Assembly: GCF_000724085.1 (NCBI RefSeq)
Contig: NZ_CCDL010000001.1
Coordinates: 496,001 to 560,000 of the forward strand
DNA: 64,000 nucleotides
Origin: Oceanobacillus manasiensis
Lineage (GTDB): Bacteria; Bacillota; Bacilli; Bacillales; Amphibacillaceae
Reading direction: 5' to 3'
The notes under the pieces were generated by a model. That model saw nothing but the letters and a program-made list of their open reading frames with translations. It was not told where the DNA came from and made no database searches. This document shows positions 28,536 to 36,856 of the stretch, piece by piece. Position 1 is the first letter of the stretch; each line of letters begins with the position of its first letter. The translations under genes were made by a program, and so were the position numbers.

Positions 28536-29363
28536 TTAATTTTTAACTACTCGCTGGATATGAATTGTGAGGTAAAGCATTTCTTCCTCTGTTAATTCAT
28601 AACTATATTTGTTCTCGATAAACTTTTTAATCTTTTCTGTACACTTATACGCGTCAGGATACTTACTTTTTATTACGCCTAAAAGGTCATCCTCATCGTT
28701 TTTCTTATAATGGGTGCCTTTCACGAGCCTGTGCGCGAAAAACTTCAAATGTGTAACGAAACGATAATAGTTCAATGAGCTTTCATCAAACTCCATCTTC
28801 AAGTGATACTTCACAATGGTTAAAATATCTTGGATTACTTCCGTCATATCCATAATATTTGTCATATCTTCATTCAATTGAGCATTCACAATATGCAGGG
28901 CAATAAAAGCAGCTTCGTCTTCGGGTAAAATTACATTAAATTGATCACAGATCATGTTCAATGCTTCTAGCCCTATCTCAAACTCCTCTTTATATAGATG
29001 CTTCGTTTCCCAAAGCAGCCCATTTGTAATCGGCATATTGTCATTATGTCGCTCAATTGCGAAATGAATATGATCTGTTAACGATATATAAATACTATCA
29101 TTCAATTTTTTGCCAAGTTTCATTTTAGCATATTGAATGATTCTCTCAGAGAGTTCCATGTATTCCACTGGAATATCAGAGATGAGTGTTTTGAACTTCT
29201 TTGTAATATCGTCTTCCAAAGTGAAAATTTTATCGACTTGTTCCGAATTGATTTCATCACCAGAACGCTTGTTAAATGCAATTCCACGGCCCATCACGAT
29301 AACTTCTTGTTCTTCCTTTATCGATACGACCACATTGTTGTTTAATATCTTTACGATTTCCAC
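28536..29363 (-). CDS. licT: BglG/LicT family transcription antiterminator
   Basis: A 275-aa protein with an N-terminal CAT RNA-binding domain (VKILNNNVVVSI, VMGRGIAFNKRSGD) followed by two PRD domains. The conserved PRD histidines are in LTDHIHFAIERH and FIALHIVNAQ. It binds RAT RNA hairpins when substrate is present and is phosphorylation-controlled through the PTS. The start is a GTG at 29363 with an excellent GGAGGTGAAGAA site. RAT-like switches lie both before licT and before bglP, so it probably also autoregulates. Confidence 0.93.
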   Translation of the reverse strand: MEIVKILNNNVVVSIKEEQEVIVMGRGIAFNKRSGDEINSEQVDKIFTLEDDITKKFKTLISDIPVEYMELSERIIQYAKMKLGKKLNDSIYISLTDHIHFAIERHNDNMPITNGLLWETKHLYKEEFEIGLEALNMICDQFNVILPEDEAAFIALHIVNAQLNEDMTNIMDMTEVIQDILTIVKYHLKMEFDESSLNYYRFVTHLKFFAHRLVKGTHYKKNDEDDLLGVIKSKYPDAYKCTEKIKKFIENKYSYELTEEEMLYLTIHIQRVVKN

Positions 29364-29381
29364 TTCTTCACCTCCGATAAC

Positions 29382-29448
29382 AAAAAAGCAAAACCACCCC
29401 TAATTTTAAAAAAGGACTCGGTTTTGCCTGATTAAACAGTTACAATCC
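29382..29448 (-). promoter_or_regulatory. RAT antiterminator / terminator switch before licT
   Basis: On the minus strand, a RAT-like element (29420-29448, from GGATTGTAACTG to CAGGCAAAACC) overlaps a terminator stem GCAAAACC / GGTTTTGC (29388-29395 with 29420-29427) and a T-run. It supports positive autoregulation of licT. Confidence 0.85.
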
Positions 29449-29470
29449 GTCATGTATACGCTTTACATAC

Positions 29471-29499
29471 ATAGTACTATATTCTTATTTGAGATGCAA
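29471..29499 (-). promoter_or_regulatory. Sigma-A-type promoter of licT
   Basis: On the minus strand, TTGCAT, a 17-nt spacer and TACTAT lie directly upstream of the RAT element. Confidence 0.6.
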
Positions 29500-29619
29500 C
29501 GGTTTTGTAGGAAATTGTCGAATCAAGGGTCGGTGATGGCCGAATGACAGCAGCAAATACAAGGAAATACTTTATAAAAGTGTGAATAAAATGTAGTAAA
29601 GGAAGAGAGAGGGATTTTT

Positions 29620-29934
29620 TTGAATGAATGGTCAAAAGCTGTAGCAAGATTAATGGAGATCCTTGCCATCCTGATAGTCGGTTTGTTTTTCACAGTGTAT
29701 ATTTTAGAACCCATATATGAACACTTTGGAATTAAGTTTATGGGGAATGTATGGGTGAATTGGTTTGGCGTGTCTTATATTCTATTTGCCTTATACACGT
29801 TGATTGCTATATTCCTATTTAAAAATAGTTTTATTTGTAAACACCGGCTTAAGTCGGTCTTATTTTGGCTTACCTTTATTGCAGCCAATTATGTGGTGTT
29901 TGTCCCTTTTGTCAAAGGGGAGAATCCTTTCTGA
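29620..29934 (+). CDS. Three-helix membrane protein, unknown
   Basis: A 104-aa protein with three membrane helices (MEILAILIVGLFFTVYIL; GVSYILFALYTLIAIFLF; VLFWLTFIAANYVVFVPFV). The start is a TTG at 29620 with GAGAGGGA 7 nt upstream; no in-frame ATG fits. Function not recognised. Monocistronic. Confidence 0.6.
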   Translation: MNEWSKAVARLMEILAILIVGLFFTVYILEPIYEHFGIKFMGNVWVNWFGVSYILFALYTLIAIFLFKNSFICKHRLKSVLFWLTFIAANYVVFVPFVKGENPF

Positions 29935-29961
29935 GTTTAGGTTAAGATATTGAAAGTAAAA

Positions 29962-30004
29962 AAAGAGCTATCACCTTAAGCGCCATACAGCTTAAGATGA
30001 AGCT
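29962..30004 (-). terminator. Terminator overlapping the DUF2785 stop codon
   Basis: On the minus strand, nested arms GAGCT...CTTAAGC and GCTTAAG...AGCTC are followed by seven T. The stem includes the last codons and the stop of the DUF2785 gene. Confidence 0.75.
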
Positions 30005-30806
30005 CCTTTAAGTTATCCTGGATAATTGCTCGAATACTATTACGATATTCTTTAAACCCTAATTGAAAATAGCATGTTTTCATAAAGGTAGAGATATTGA
30101 ACTTCACTCGGAAGTACTTTAGGGAAAAGCCTTCCTTCTCGTGGATCTTCTCCAAGTCATTAAAAACATCAAGCACCCACTTTTCCAATTCCCCTTCATT
30201 CACACCTTGTTCGATGAGTGCTTTGGTAACAAAAACCAATCGCTCATCTTCATCATCAATGTAGGTAGCCTCTTTAAGTAAGCAATTATGTATGGTATCG
30301 AGGACAACAGTATAATTCTTCTTGTTACACGTTGGATGGTTAACGAGCGAGACCAGTAAATCAGCGCCGTGGGCAATACTGTGTGCCCACCCCTTTTCCT
30401 CAACAAATCCTCTAGTGTCCTGCTCGAACTTTAGATAGCTGATGCATCTATCAAATGTTTCCTGTATCTCTTCCTCAGATAAAAGCCCAATCTCACTGTC
30501 CTTTGTTAAAAGCCCAGCAATAACTAAAGATGAAAAAGACCTGGTGAAAACAGAATCTGTTTCTCTCTCACCTAATCTAAAGGAAAGATGGTGTTCGTCT
30601 AAACAAGTATTTAACATATGGCGAAACTGCTCCTTCGTCAGCAAGTTTTCATCTATTATTCTAATAAATGTTTGGTAGATAAGATTGTCCCTTAATTCAG
30701 GGTCAGGTGCCCCAATATGATCTATCATGTCAGGCAGCAATAATGCTACATCTTTCCGTTCGATACTGCCTTGCGCTAACTGTTTCAAACGAGCTTTCAA
30801 GTCCAT
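29976..30806 (-). CDS. DUF2785 domain-containing protein
   Basis: A 276-aa all-helical cytosolic protein of the DUF2785 family, marked by DTRGFVEEKGWAHSIAHGAD near residue 130. The biochemical role is unknown. AGGGGGTT precedes the ATG, 14 nt after the pentapeptide-repeat gene, so the two are co-transcribed. Confidence 0.85.
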   Translation of the reverse strand: MDLKARLKQLAQGSIERKDVALLLPDMIDHIGAPDPELRDNLIYQTFIRIIDENLLTKEQFRHMLNTCLDEHHLSFRLGERETDSVFTRSFSSLVIAGLLTKDSEIGLLSEEEIQETFDRCISYLKFEQDTRGFVEEKGWAHSIAHGADLLVSLVNHPTCNKKNYTVVLDTIHNCLLKEATYIDDEDERLVFVTKALIEQGVNEGELEKWVLDVFNDLEKIHEKEGFSLKYFRVKFNISTFMKTCYFQLGFKEYRNSIRAIIQDNLKELHLKLYGA

Positions 30807-30820
30807 TTTTTAACCCCCTG

Positions 30821-31453
30821 TTACCGAATATCCAACCCTAACATGGAAGCAAAGTAAATCGCCTGATGCTGGGAAACGATACAGTCTTTCAAGTCCTCCA
30901 TCTTAACCACTAGGGATTCGAAGTGAGATGTACTAATATCAATTCCTTTTAACTTGGTGCTGTCAAAGCTAACCCCATCCAAATCACAATAGGAATAAAC
31001 GGTTTGTTTTAATTTACAGTTGAAAAAGTCTGCACTCTGCAGGTTTGATTCGATAAACTGTGTTTTTTCAATCTTAGAATCACCGAAATTACACATGGAT
31101 AGCAAGCAATTTTCAAACGTCACATTCCCAAAGCGCCCCTCGACAAACTGCACACCTAATAGCTTACAGTTCTTGAATGTAACCCGATGGATGCTCGCTG
31201 TGCTTAAATCAGCATTAGATAGATCGCAATTCTCAAAGACTACGTCTGTAATATCGATGTTCTCGAACCTCGTATGGTGAAACGTCGAGTGCTTGATCAC
31301 CATTTCGTTTAGATGAACGCGGTCCAGTACCTCGTTATCGAAATAGGACCCCTCAATTTCCATGTTGCTTAAATGTGGATCTTCCTCATTAAAAATGTCA
31401 TAAAAATTTCCTTTTGGTAATTCTGCAGGTATGTTTGGTTTTACTAATTTCAT
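30821..31453 (-). CDS. Pentapeptide repeat-containing protein
   Basis: A 210-aa protein with repeated A(D/N)LxX-type five-residue units across residues about 45-180 (FENIDITDVVFENCDLSNAD, then LSTASIHRVTFKNCKLLGVQ). These form a right-handed beta-helix. Such proteins can mimic DNA or act as scaffolds; the target is unknown. I use the ATG at 31453 (MKLVKPNI), with GAAGGTGAT upstream, rather than the upstream TTG. It is the first gene of a two-gene operon with DUF2785. Confidence 0.87.
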   Translation of the reverse strand: MKLVKPNIPAELPKGNFYDIFNEEDPHLSNMEIEGSYFDNEVLDRVHLNEMVIKHSTFHHTRFENIDITDVVFENCDLSNADLSTASIHRVTFKNCKLLGVQFVEGRFGNVTFENCLLSMCNFGDSKIEKTQFIESNLQSADFFNCKLKQTVYSYCDLDGVSFDSTKLKGIDISTSHFESLVVKMEDLKDCIVSQHQAIYFASMLGLDIR

Positions 31454-31515
31454 ATATATCACCTTCAATTATGTAATAGGAGAACAGAGATTCTTCTCTT
31501 CTTTTTAGTATAACA

Positions 31516-31603
31516 AAAGTCGCGTGTCAATCCCACGAAGTCGCGTGCCAGCCCGGCAAGGCCGCGTCTCAACATGACAAAATCGCACGTCAATATCAGT
31601 TTT
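31516..31603. repeat. Degenerate tandem repeat array C (21-bp period, core TCGCGTGTCAA)
   Basis: Four units with cores CGCGTGTCAA (31521), CGCGTGCCAG (31542), CGCGTCTCAA (31563) and CGCACGTCAA (31584), exactly 21 nt apart. It sits in the gap upstream of the pentapeptide operon. The period matches arrays at 1731 and 4201, but the core sequence differs. No gene lies in this interval. Confidence 0.85.
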
Positions 31604-31707
31604 AATGCTTTCTTAAATTTTTTTTCAAAAAGATGCCCCCCTATGCGCATCTTTTTCGATTGTAGAAGTGAAGAGGTTTCAAGTATCTAATGGAAGGAGG
31701 GAGAAGT

Positions 31708-31875
31708 ATGCAGAGCACGATATTAAGTGTACGAGAAGTTGCTGCCTATCTTAGCATACACACGGACATGGTGTACGTATTGGTGAAGCTGAATAAACTG
31801 CCACATTTGCTTATTCATAATAGCATCATCTTCACCAAAGAATCGCTGGACGTTTGGGCTGAAAATGAAATTTGA
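31708..31875 (+). CDS. Excisionase-like helix-turn-helix protein (55 aa)
   Basis: A small MerR/excisionase-type HTH: LSVREVAAYLSIHTDMVYVL, a basic turn, then FTKESLDVWAENE. The ATG at 31708 is chosen because GGAGGGAG lies 4 nt upstream; the frame begins 6 codons earlier at an ATG without a site. It sits before a DnaD-like gene, a pairing reminiscent of mobile-element control modules, but no integrase is visible. Confidence 0.72.
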   Translation: MQSTILSVREVAAYLSIHTDMVYVLVKLNKLPHLLIHNSIIFTKESLDVWAENEI

Positions 31876-31990
31876 AAGTAAATTTTCACCTATAGCTTGA
31901 TAAAAAATAAAATACCGCACGCAAGGTGCCTGTCTCACCGTCATGGGGTAGAGGAGCCCTTTCGTCTGCGAATAAAAAGGATGTATAGAT

Positions 31991-32785
31991 ATGAATTATA
32001 TTGTTAAAAATCGTAACGAATCTGGCTACGTTAAAATTGATAACAAAGTAGTGCAAGAAGATTTAAAAGATTTGGCAGCAATTGGATTACTTACACACAT
32101 TCTGAGTCATGCCCCCACTTGGGAAATACATAAATCAGAGCTGCATAGGAAGTTCACTCGGCGTAAGGTGGATAGCTCTTGGAAGGTTTTGCTGGAGCAT
32201 CGATACATCATGGGCTTTTTTTGTCATGTGAATGGACACCATAAGTATTATTATAAGGCAGCCGATCATCCTTTCTCACAAACTGACTTTGAAACATTTA
32301 TTGAGGAACAGAAAAAAGAGCTCGAAGAAGAAGGAAAAGTGGTGTTTAATATTAAAGTGATCAAGGACTCGCCCTTTGTTGTACCTGATTTTTTTTCTGA
32401 TTTACAAAATGTACAATTCAAAGCGGACAGTGCAAAAAGTGCTACTACAAATGAAAAAAAGACAAAAGAAACAGGTACAAAAAAACATTCATTAGCAACT
32501 GTTAACAAGCCAACCAACAAAATGGAGCAAATTATTGAGATTGCCAATGAATTTTATGCAGAATTCGCTGCTGGACGTTGGGCAAAGGAAAAGTGGCACA
32601 AGATTATCGAAAAATACGCAAGAGAGTTCGTGGACAATAATCGAAACGTTCCTGACTACAGGCTAAAGCCATACGTATACGGGTCGCTGAAGAAAATAGC
32701 GGACCATCACGACTATAAAAATTCTAAAGAGTATGCGGATTATTTAGCGGTCATGCGGGAAATACATGTGGATAATGTAGTTTAA
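31991..32785 (+). CDS. DnaD-like / replication-initiator-like protein
   Basis: A 264-aa protein with an N-terminal winged-helix-like part (GLLTHILSHAPTWEIHKSEL, then RKFTRRKVDSSW), a Lys/Glu/Thr-rich linker at about residues 105-175, and a C-terminal helical region (KYAREFVDNNRNVPDYRLKP). The layout resembles phage or plasmid replisome-organiser proteins. AAAAAGGATG lies upstream. It could be the remains of an integrated element together with the HTH gene before it. Moderate confidence only. Confidence 0.5.
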   Translation: MNYIVKNRNESGYVKIDNKVVQEDLKDLAAIGLLTHILSHAPTWEIHKSELHRKFTRRKVDSSWKVLLEHRYIMGFFCHVNGHHKYYYKAADHPFSQTDFETFIEEQKKELEEEGKVVFNIKVIKDSPFVVPDFFSDLQNVQFKADSAKSATTNEKKTKETGTKKHSLATVNKPTNKMEQIIEIANEFYAEFAAGRWAKEKWHKIIEKYAREFVDNNRNVPDYRLKPYVYGSLKKIADHHDYKNSKEYADYLAVMREIHVDNVV

Positions 32786-32822
32786 TGGAATGGGAGGTGC
32801 CAAGTTGAGCTTCATTATAAAC

Positions 32823-32849
32823 GCAAAAACCCCATAAAGGGGCTTTTGC
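32823..32849 (+). terminator. Intrinsic terminator
   Basis: GCAAAAACCCC-ATAAA-GGGGCTTTTGC, between the convergent DnaD-like and ohr genes. Confidence 0.8.
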
Positions 32850-32882
32850 AGTAGGTAGGAGATCTCCAATTTCATACACTAT

Positions 32883-33305
32883 TTACTTCGCAACGGCTGT
32901 TTTCTTCACTTTCACATTTCCTTCAATGGCACGAGAATATGGGCAAGCTTCATGTGCTTTCTCCATTAGTTCCTCTGCTTCCTCTTGTGTAACGCCTTCC
33001 ATTTCAGCCTTTAGCTTCACACTCAAGCCAAAACCTTTCAGTTGTTTTTCAATGCTAACTTCTGCTGTTACTTCTGAGGTTATTTTTTTCTTTGCTTTAC
33101 CGGCTACCATTTGTAGTGCGCTATCAAAGCAGGCGGCATAGCCAGCTGAGAAGAGCTGTTCTGGGTTTGTGGTGCCTTCTTTTTCATTTCCACCCAACCC
33201 TTTAGGTAAAGATAAATCTAGATCCAATGTGCCATCAGATGATTTAACCGTTCCTTGACGGCCCCCCGCTGCAGTTGAAGACGCTGTGTATAATGCTAAT
33301 CCCAT
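32883..33305 (-). CDS. ohr: Organic hydroperoxide resistance protein (OsmC/Ohr family)
   Basis: A 140-aa thiol peroxidase. The two redox cysteines are in YAACFDSAL (about residue 59) and EACPYSRAI (about residue 120), as in Ohr. It detoxifies organic hydroperoxides in the cytosol. It is divergent from its repressor gene ohrR, and a 35-bp palindrome lies in the shared promoter region. AAAGAGGAGTG precedes the ATG. Confidence 0.94.
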   Translation of the reverse strand: MGLALYTASSTAAGGRQGTVKSSDGTLDLDLSLPKGLGGNEKEGTTNPEQLFSAGYAACFDSALQMVAGKAKKKITSEVTAEVSIEKQLKGFGLSVKLKAEMEGVTQEEAEELMEKAHEACPYSRAIEGNVKVKKTAVAK

Positions 33306-33324
33306 AATTAAACACTCCTCTTTT

Positions 33325-33359
33325 TTTAATTGTGTACAATTAGATTGTACACAATTAAA
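33325..33359. promoter_or_regulatory. OhrR operator
   Basis: A 35-bp perfect palindrome, arms TTTAATTGTGTACAAT and ATTGTACACAATTAAA around TAG, in the ohr-ohrR intergenic region. TACAATT-type half-sites match known OhrR operators. Confidence 0.85.
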
Positions 33360-33425
33360 TAGCGAGACGTCAATTATTATAATTTTACTTCCGATCTTGC
33401 TATAATGATTCCAGGAGTGATCACA

Positions 33426-33860
33426 ATGACAAATGAAATATTAAAATTAGATAATCAAATATGTTTTCAACTATATGCAACAACCCGCGAAATGACAAAG
33501 CGGTATCGTCCACTACTAGAGGAACTAAACGTCACCTATCCGCAATACCTGGTGTTACTTGTCCTCTGGGAAACTGATCGAATCTCAGTCAAAGCACTAG
33601 GCAAGCGTCTACTACTGGATTCAGGTACGCTAACCCCTATGTTAAAGCGAATGGAGGAGCATGGACTCGTGCAGCGATCACGCTCAAAAGAGGATGAACG
33701 AGTCGTGGAAGTCGTCTTAACAGAACAGGGGAGAAAAGCAGAGAAACAAGCAGAACAAATCCCTTTAAAATTTGTTGAGCAAACGAATCTAAATGAAGAA
33801 GAAGTGATCCAGCTAAAACAAACCCTTTCTAAAATGCTTGCTCAGTTGGATGAGGCATAG
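33426..33860 (+). CDS. ohrR: Peroxide-sensing MarR family repressor OhrR
   Basis: A 144-aa MarR protein. The N-terminal LDNQICFQLYATTREM carries the peroxide-sensing cysteine (in QICFQLY) at the usual place. The winged helix reads GTLTPMLKRMEEHGLVQRSR. Oxidation of the cysteine releases the ohr operator. The start is the ATG at 33426 (CAGGAGTG upstream). Only one conserved cysteine is visible, so it is a 1-Cys type sensor. Confidence 0.93.
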   Translation: MTNEILKLDNQICFQLYATTREMTKRYRPLLEELNVTYPQYLVLLVLWETDRISVKALGKRLLLDSGTLTPMLKRMEEHGLVQRSRSKEDERVVEVVLTEQGRKAEKQAEQIPLKFVEQTNLNEEEVIQLKQTLSKMLAQLDEA

Positions 33861-33866
33861 AAAAAA

Positions 33867-33904
33867 AGAGCCCAGGTATCAATAAAAGGATGCCTGGGCT
33901 CTTT
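33867..33904 (+). terminator. Intrinsic terminator of ohrR
   Basis: The stem AGAGCCCAGG / CCTGGGCTCT with trailing TTTA, 6 nt after the ohrR stop. Confidence 0.88.
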
Positions 33905-34185
33905 ATCTAGCATAAAACAAAACGATTTGTAATTTCACCTATGAATAGCCTGCTAAGTCATATACACTGGAAGGAGCCTGTTTCCTTATTGGGAATGGAG
34001 CGAAGGAAAAGTCACTTTGATACCGACTTTCTCGTGGTGTTTATTACTGATTGTAATTCTCCTTGTCCCTCTAACCGTCATCATACTCATTATTTCAGCA
34101 ATCGCTCTACAATTTACTTCCAATAGTTCCATTCTAACAACAATTCCATACAGCATTTAAATTAATCGAAAGAAGGTGAATCCCT
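33905..34185 (+). other. Gene-free stretch with a possible membrane-gene scrap
   Basis: No intact gene supported. One frame (about 34017-34160) reads a hydrophobic run (LIPTFSWCLLLIVILLVPLT, then VIILIISAIAL) ending at a stop. It has no start, because the frame is closed by a TGA at its upstream edge. It may be the trace of a lost membrane protein. An overlapping 61-codon ATG frame looks spurious. Confidence 0.35.
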
Positions 34186-34536
34186 ATTTTAAGCGAAAAA
34201 AATAAAGGTCAGCCAAGCAAAGCTCGTGCCAATAAATCGACTGGATTACGTGCTAAGAATAGTTATACACCTTTGCAATTAGAAACAGAGGTTCAAAAAG
34301 GTGACGACGCCTTTCTGATTACAGATAGTTTTTTATATTTCTCTATGGTTGAATGTGATGTGAACTGGTTAATGTCACAGGCGAATATTGTGGTTGATAA
34401 TGCAAATGGCTTTATTGTTCAAGACGTTTTAGCATATGTGTTAAATAAAATTTCTACTGTCGACCCAGAAAGTGTTGATAAACAAATCCTTAAGAGACTG
34501 TTTAAGAACCTAAAGGACGTGACAGATAAAGAATAA
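34186..34536 (+). CDS. Unknown 116-aa protein, possible ATT start
   Basis: The frame is open from a TGA at 34177 to 34536. GAAGGTGA lies 7 nt before an ATT at 34186 (then LSEKNKGQPSKARANKSTGL). There is no ATG, GTG or TTG in frame before the TTG at 34273, which would remove a third of the protein. The C-terminal part (VNWLMSQANIVVDNANGFIV, QDVLAYVLNKIS) is amphipathic and looks genuinely coding. Function unknown. The start is the uncertain point. Confidence 0.5.
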   Translation: MLSEKNKGQPSKARANKSTGLRAKNSYTPLQLETEVQKGDDAFLITDSFLYFSMVECDVNWLMSQANIVVDNANGFIVQDVLAYVLNKISTVDPESVDKQILKRLFKNLKDVTDKE

Positions 34537-34878
34537 TAAACGGGCCGGAGGGATTTAGTGACCGGCGGGGATGTTGCGCTTATTATGGTTCACATCTTAC
34601 AAATGAAAAGGCCATTACTCTAGCAGGTAATATCTATATAAGTTGTAAAAAGACTCTATTTAGTGGGAAGGATCAACAATTCTCGCTAAATGGAGTTTTT
34701 TGCGTATGAGTAAGTTAAGAAAACGTAATGCAAGTTGCGATGAGGTTTGGAGTATAAGGACAGCAATGTTTTTTTAAAACCACAACAAATTCAGAATCAT
34801 GAAATTTTTTATGGGGAAAATATGGAAAGTATTATAAACTAGAAGTAGGTCCATTTCCTTAGAATGGGAGGGAGCGTT
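34537..34878 (+). other. Intergenic stretch with a terminator-like hairpin
   Basis: No gene seen. A long imperfect stem (GACTCTATTTAG... with ...CTAAATGGAGT, 34647-34702) ends in a run of T and probably terminates the 116-aa gene. A short GCCGG/CCGGC repeat lies near 34544-34566. Confidence 0.5.
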
Positions 34879-35076
34879 ATGAAAGATAAACTTATTTCAG
34901 TTATTGCTTTTTTTATGATTTTTTGGATTTTATTAAAAGTGTTTACATACTTCTGGGGACTATACATGCCATGGACCCCTGTATCCGATTTATGGGCTTT
35001 AGTGTTGCTTTTTATTTTCTTGGTCCCTTTAGCTTCTATATTAGCAAGATTACTCGTGAACGCGATGCGGCAATAG
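34879..35076 (+). CDS. Two-helix membrane protein (65 aa)
   Basis: 65 aa with helices [20 protein letters not shown] and [20 protein letters not shown]. The ATG at 34879 is preceded by GGGAGGG; an ATG at 34864 overlaps that site. It lies 58 nt before rlmH. Function unknown. Confidence 0.6.
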   Translation: MKDKLISVIAFFMIFWILLKVFTYFWGLYMPWTPVSDLWALVLLFIFLVPLASILARLLVNAMRQ

Positions 35077-35134
35077 CTACAGAATAACTGTGGTAAACTA
35101 TAGGGAACAAAAGACGACAAAGGATGTAGCTACA

Positions 35135-35614
35135 ATGAAAATAACCCTCGTATCAGTTGGAAAATTAAAAGAAAAATACCTCAAGCAAGGCATTCAGGAG
35201 TATATGAAGCGGCTGAGTGCGTATGCCAAGGTAGATATTGTGGAAGTCGCGGATGAAAAGGCACCAGAAAATATGAGTGAAGCGGAAATGTTAGAAGTGA
35301 AACGCAAAGAAGGCGAGCGCATCCTCTCCCATATTAGCCAGGATACCTATGTCATTACGCTTGAAATCAATGGTAAAATGCTAAGCTCCGAACAGCTCGC
35401 AACAAAAATGGACGAGCTTGCGACATATGGGAAAAGTAAGATTGCTTTTGTGATCGGTGGATCTTTAGGGATTAGTGATGAGGTTCAGAAGCGAAGTGAT
35501 TTGGCATTGTCATTCTCGAAGATGACGTTTCCTCATCAGGTTATGAGGTTGATTTTGTTGGAGCAGGTTTATCGGGCGTTTCGGATTATTAGGGGGGAAC
35601 CGTATCATAAGTGA
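35135..35614 (+). CDS. rlmH: 23S rRNA (pseudouridine1915-N3)-methyltransferase RlmH
   Basis: 159 aa, the standard RlmH length, starting [20 protein letters not shown]. The SPOUT-fold cofactor loop is [10 protein letters not shown] and the C-terminus [20 protein letters not shown] is conserved. It methylates 23S rRNA position 1915 using SAM. The ATG at 35135 follows AAAGGATG; the frame is open 15 codons further. In staphylococci the 3' end of this gene is the SCC integration site. Here too a block of accessory genes follows directly. Confidence 0.95.
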   Translation: MKITLVSVGKLKEKYLKQGIQEYMKRLSAYAKVDIVEVADEKAPENMSEAEMLEVKRKEGERILSHISQDTYVITLEINGKMLSSEQLATKMDELATYGKSKIAFVIGGSLGISDEVQKRSDLALSFSKMTFPHQVMRLILLEQVYRAFRIIRGEPYHK

Positions 35615-35731
35615 GGGAAAATTATTAAAGGAAGAAGACTTCCTTATGTTTTTATCCTTTGAAAGAATGCAAAATGAAAGCAAATACATTTAGGTTGATA
35701 ATTCTTGAAAAGCATTAAGGAGGAAAGAAAA

Positions 35732-36856
35732 ATGTCTTATGTAGTAAACGGTTTATATCATTATCAGGGCAATCAAGACATTTTAGAAGGGATGTCTGTT
35801 AATAAACAAAAGAAAGAAATTAGTTCTTTTATAAAAAAGAGGTTATTAACTAATAACTTAAATTTCCTCTTGGGTTCTGGATGTTCTTTTTCTGCAATAC
35901 CCTCCATGGGAGATACTTTTAAAAAAATTAAGCCAGAATTAAAAAAATCTGCTATAGGAAAATATTATGAAGAAGAGAATGATAATATTGAGGATTATTT
36001 AAATTGGTTAAATACAGCTCTAAAATTTTTATCTGATTCAGGTGAATCAGATAAAAACATTAAAGATTATCAGGATAATTTCTTAATGACCAAAGAGGCA
36101 CTTCTTAAAAGTATTAATATTGACTACAAAGCAGAAAATAGTGTTATGGACCTTTACATACAATTTTATAACGAGATATTTTCTGTTAGAGATAATAAGG
36201 ACTATACACCAGTGAATATATTTACTACCAATTATGACCTATTCAATGAGGTAGCATTAGAGAAAACGAATATCAGGTATACTAATGGCTTTAGGGGGAT
36301 TATAAATAGAGCATTTGACCCTTCAGAATTTAATTATAGATTAGTAGACGATATGAACAGATACAAGGATAAATGGAGTATCGTACGAAAGTTTGTTAAG
36401 TTGTATAAAGTTCACGGATCTATAGATTGGTTTTATGACTCTAATACTCAAAAGGTGATGCAAACGTCTAATTCTCACCATGATACTCAAAACGCTCTAA
36501 TATATCCAACAATTAACAAACATATTGAAACACAACAAACTCCTTACTCTGAATTGTTTAGGGAATTTACTATTAACCTTCAAAAATCTAATAGTACTTT
36601 AATAGTTTTAGGTTATGGTTTTCCGGATCAACATATCAACCAGCTTATCTCACAAGCACTAAGCAATGAGGACTTTACTTTAATAGTTTTTGCTAATCTT
36701 GGCGAAGAGAAAATAGAGGCTTTTTACAGTAAACATAAAAATATTAAAAATATTCATGTTATAGGTGGCTGTTTTTCAGAAGACACTTCTTTTAGTGATG
36801 GACATCATTTTGATAACATCATTAGATTTATGAAAGGTGTTGGTATGGATGACTAA
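35732..36856 (+). CDS. SIR2-like NAD-binding domain protein (SIR2-HerA defence pair)
   Basis: A 374-aa stand-alone SIR2 domain. The NAD-binding start is NFLLGSGCSFSAIPSMGD, followed by NIFTTNYDLFNEV (the TN-D motif), KVHGSIDW with the catalytic-type His, and VLGYGFPDQHIN. This is the layout of SIR2_2-type defence effectors that hydrolyse NAD+ in phage-infected cells. AAGGAGG lies 8 nt before the ATG at 35732. The stop overlaps the HerA start by 8 nt, so the pair is co-translated. AT-rich compared with rlmH. Confidence 0.88.
   Translation: MSYVVNGLYHYQGNQDILEGMSVNKQKKEISSFIKKRLLTNNLNFLLGSGCSFSAIPSMGDTFKKIKPELKKSAIGKYYEEENDNIEDYLNWLNTALKFLSDSGESDKNIKDYQDNFLMTKEALLKSINIDYKAENSVMDLYIQFYNEIFSVRDNKDYTPVNIFTTNYDLFNEVALEKTNIRYTNGFRGIINRAFDPSEFNYRLVDDMNRYKDKWSIVRKFVKLYKVHGSIDWFYDSNTQKVMQTSNSHHDTQNALIYPTINKHIETQQTPYSELFREFTINLQKSNSTLIVLGYGFPDQHINQLISQALSNEDFTLIVFANLGEEKIEAFYSKHKNIKNIHVIGGCFSEDTSFSDGHHFDNIIRFMKGVGMDD

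Noticed and set aside
33941-34126. 61-aa ORF
   Set aside because: No ribosome site, no family-like composition, and it overlaps a hydrophobic stretch in another frame.
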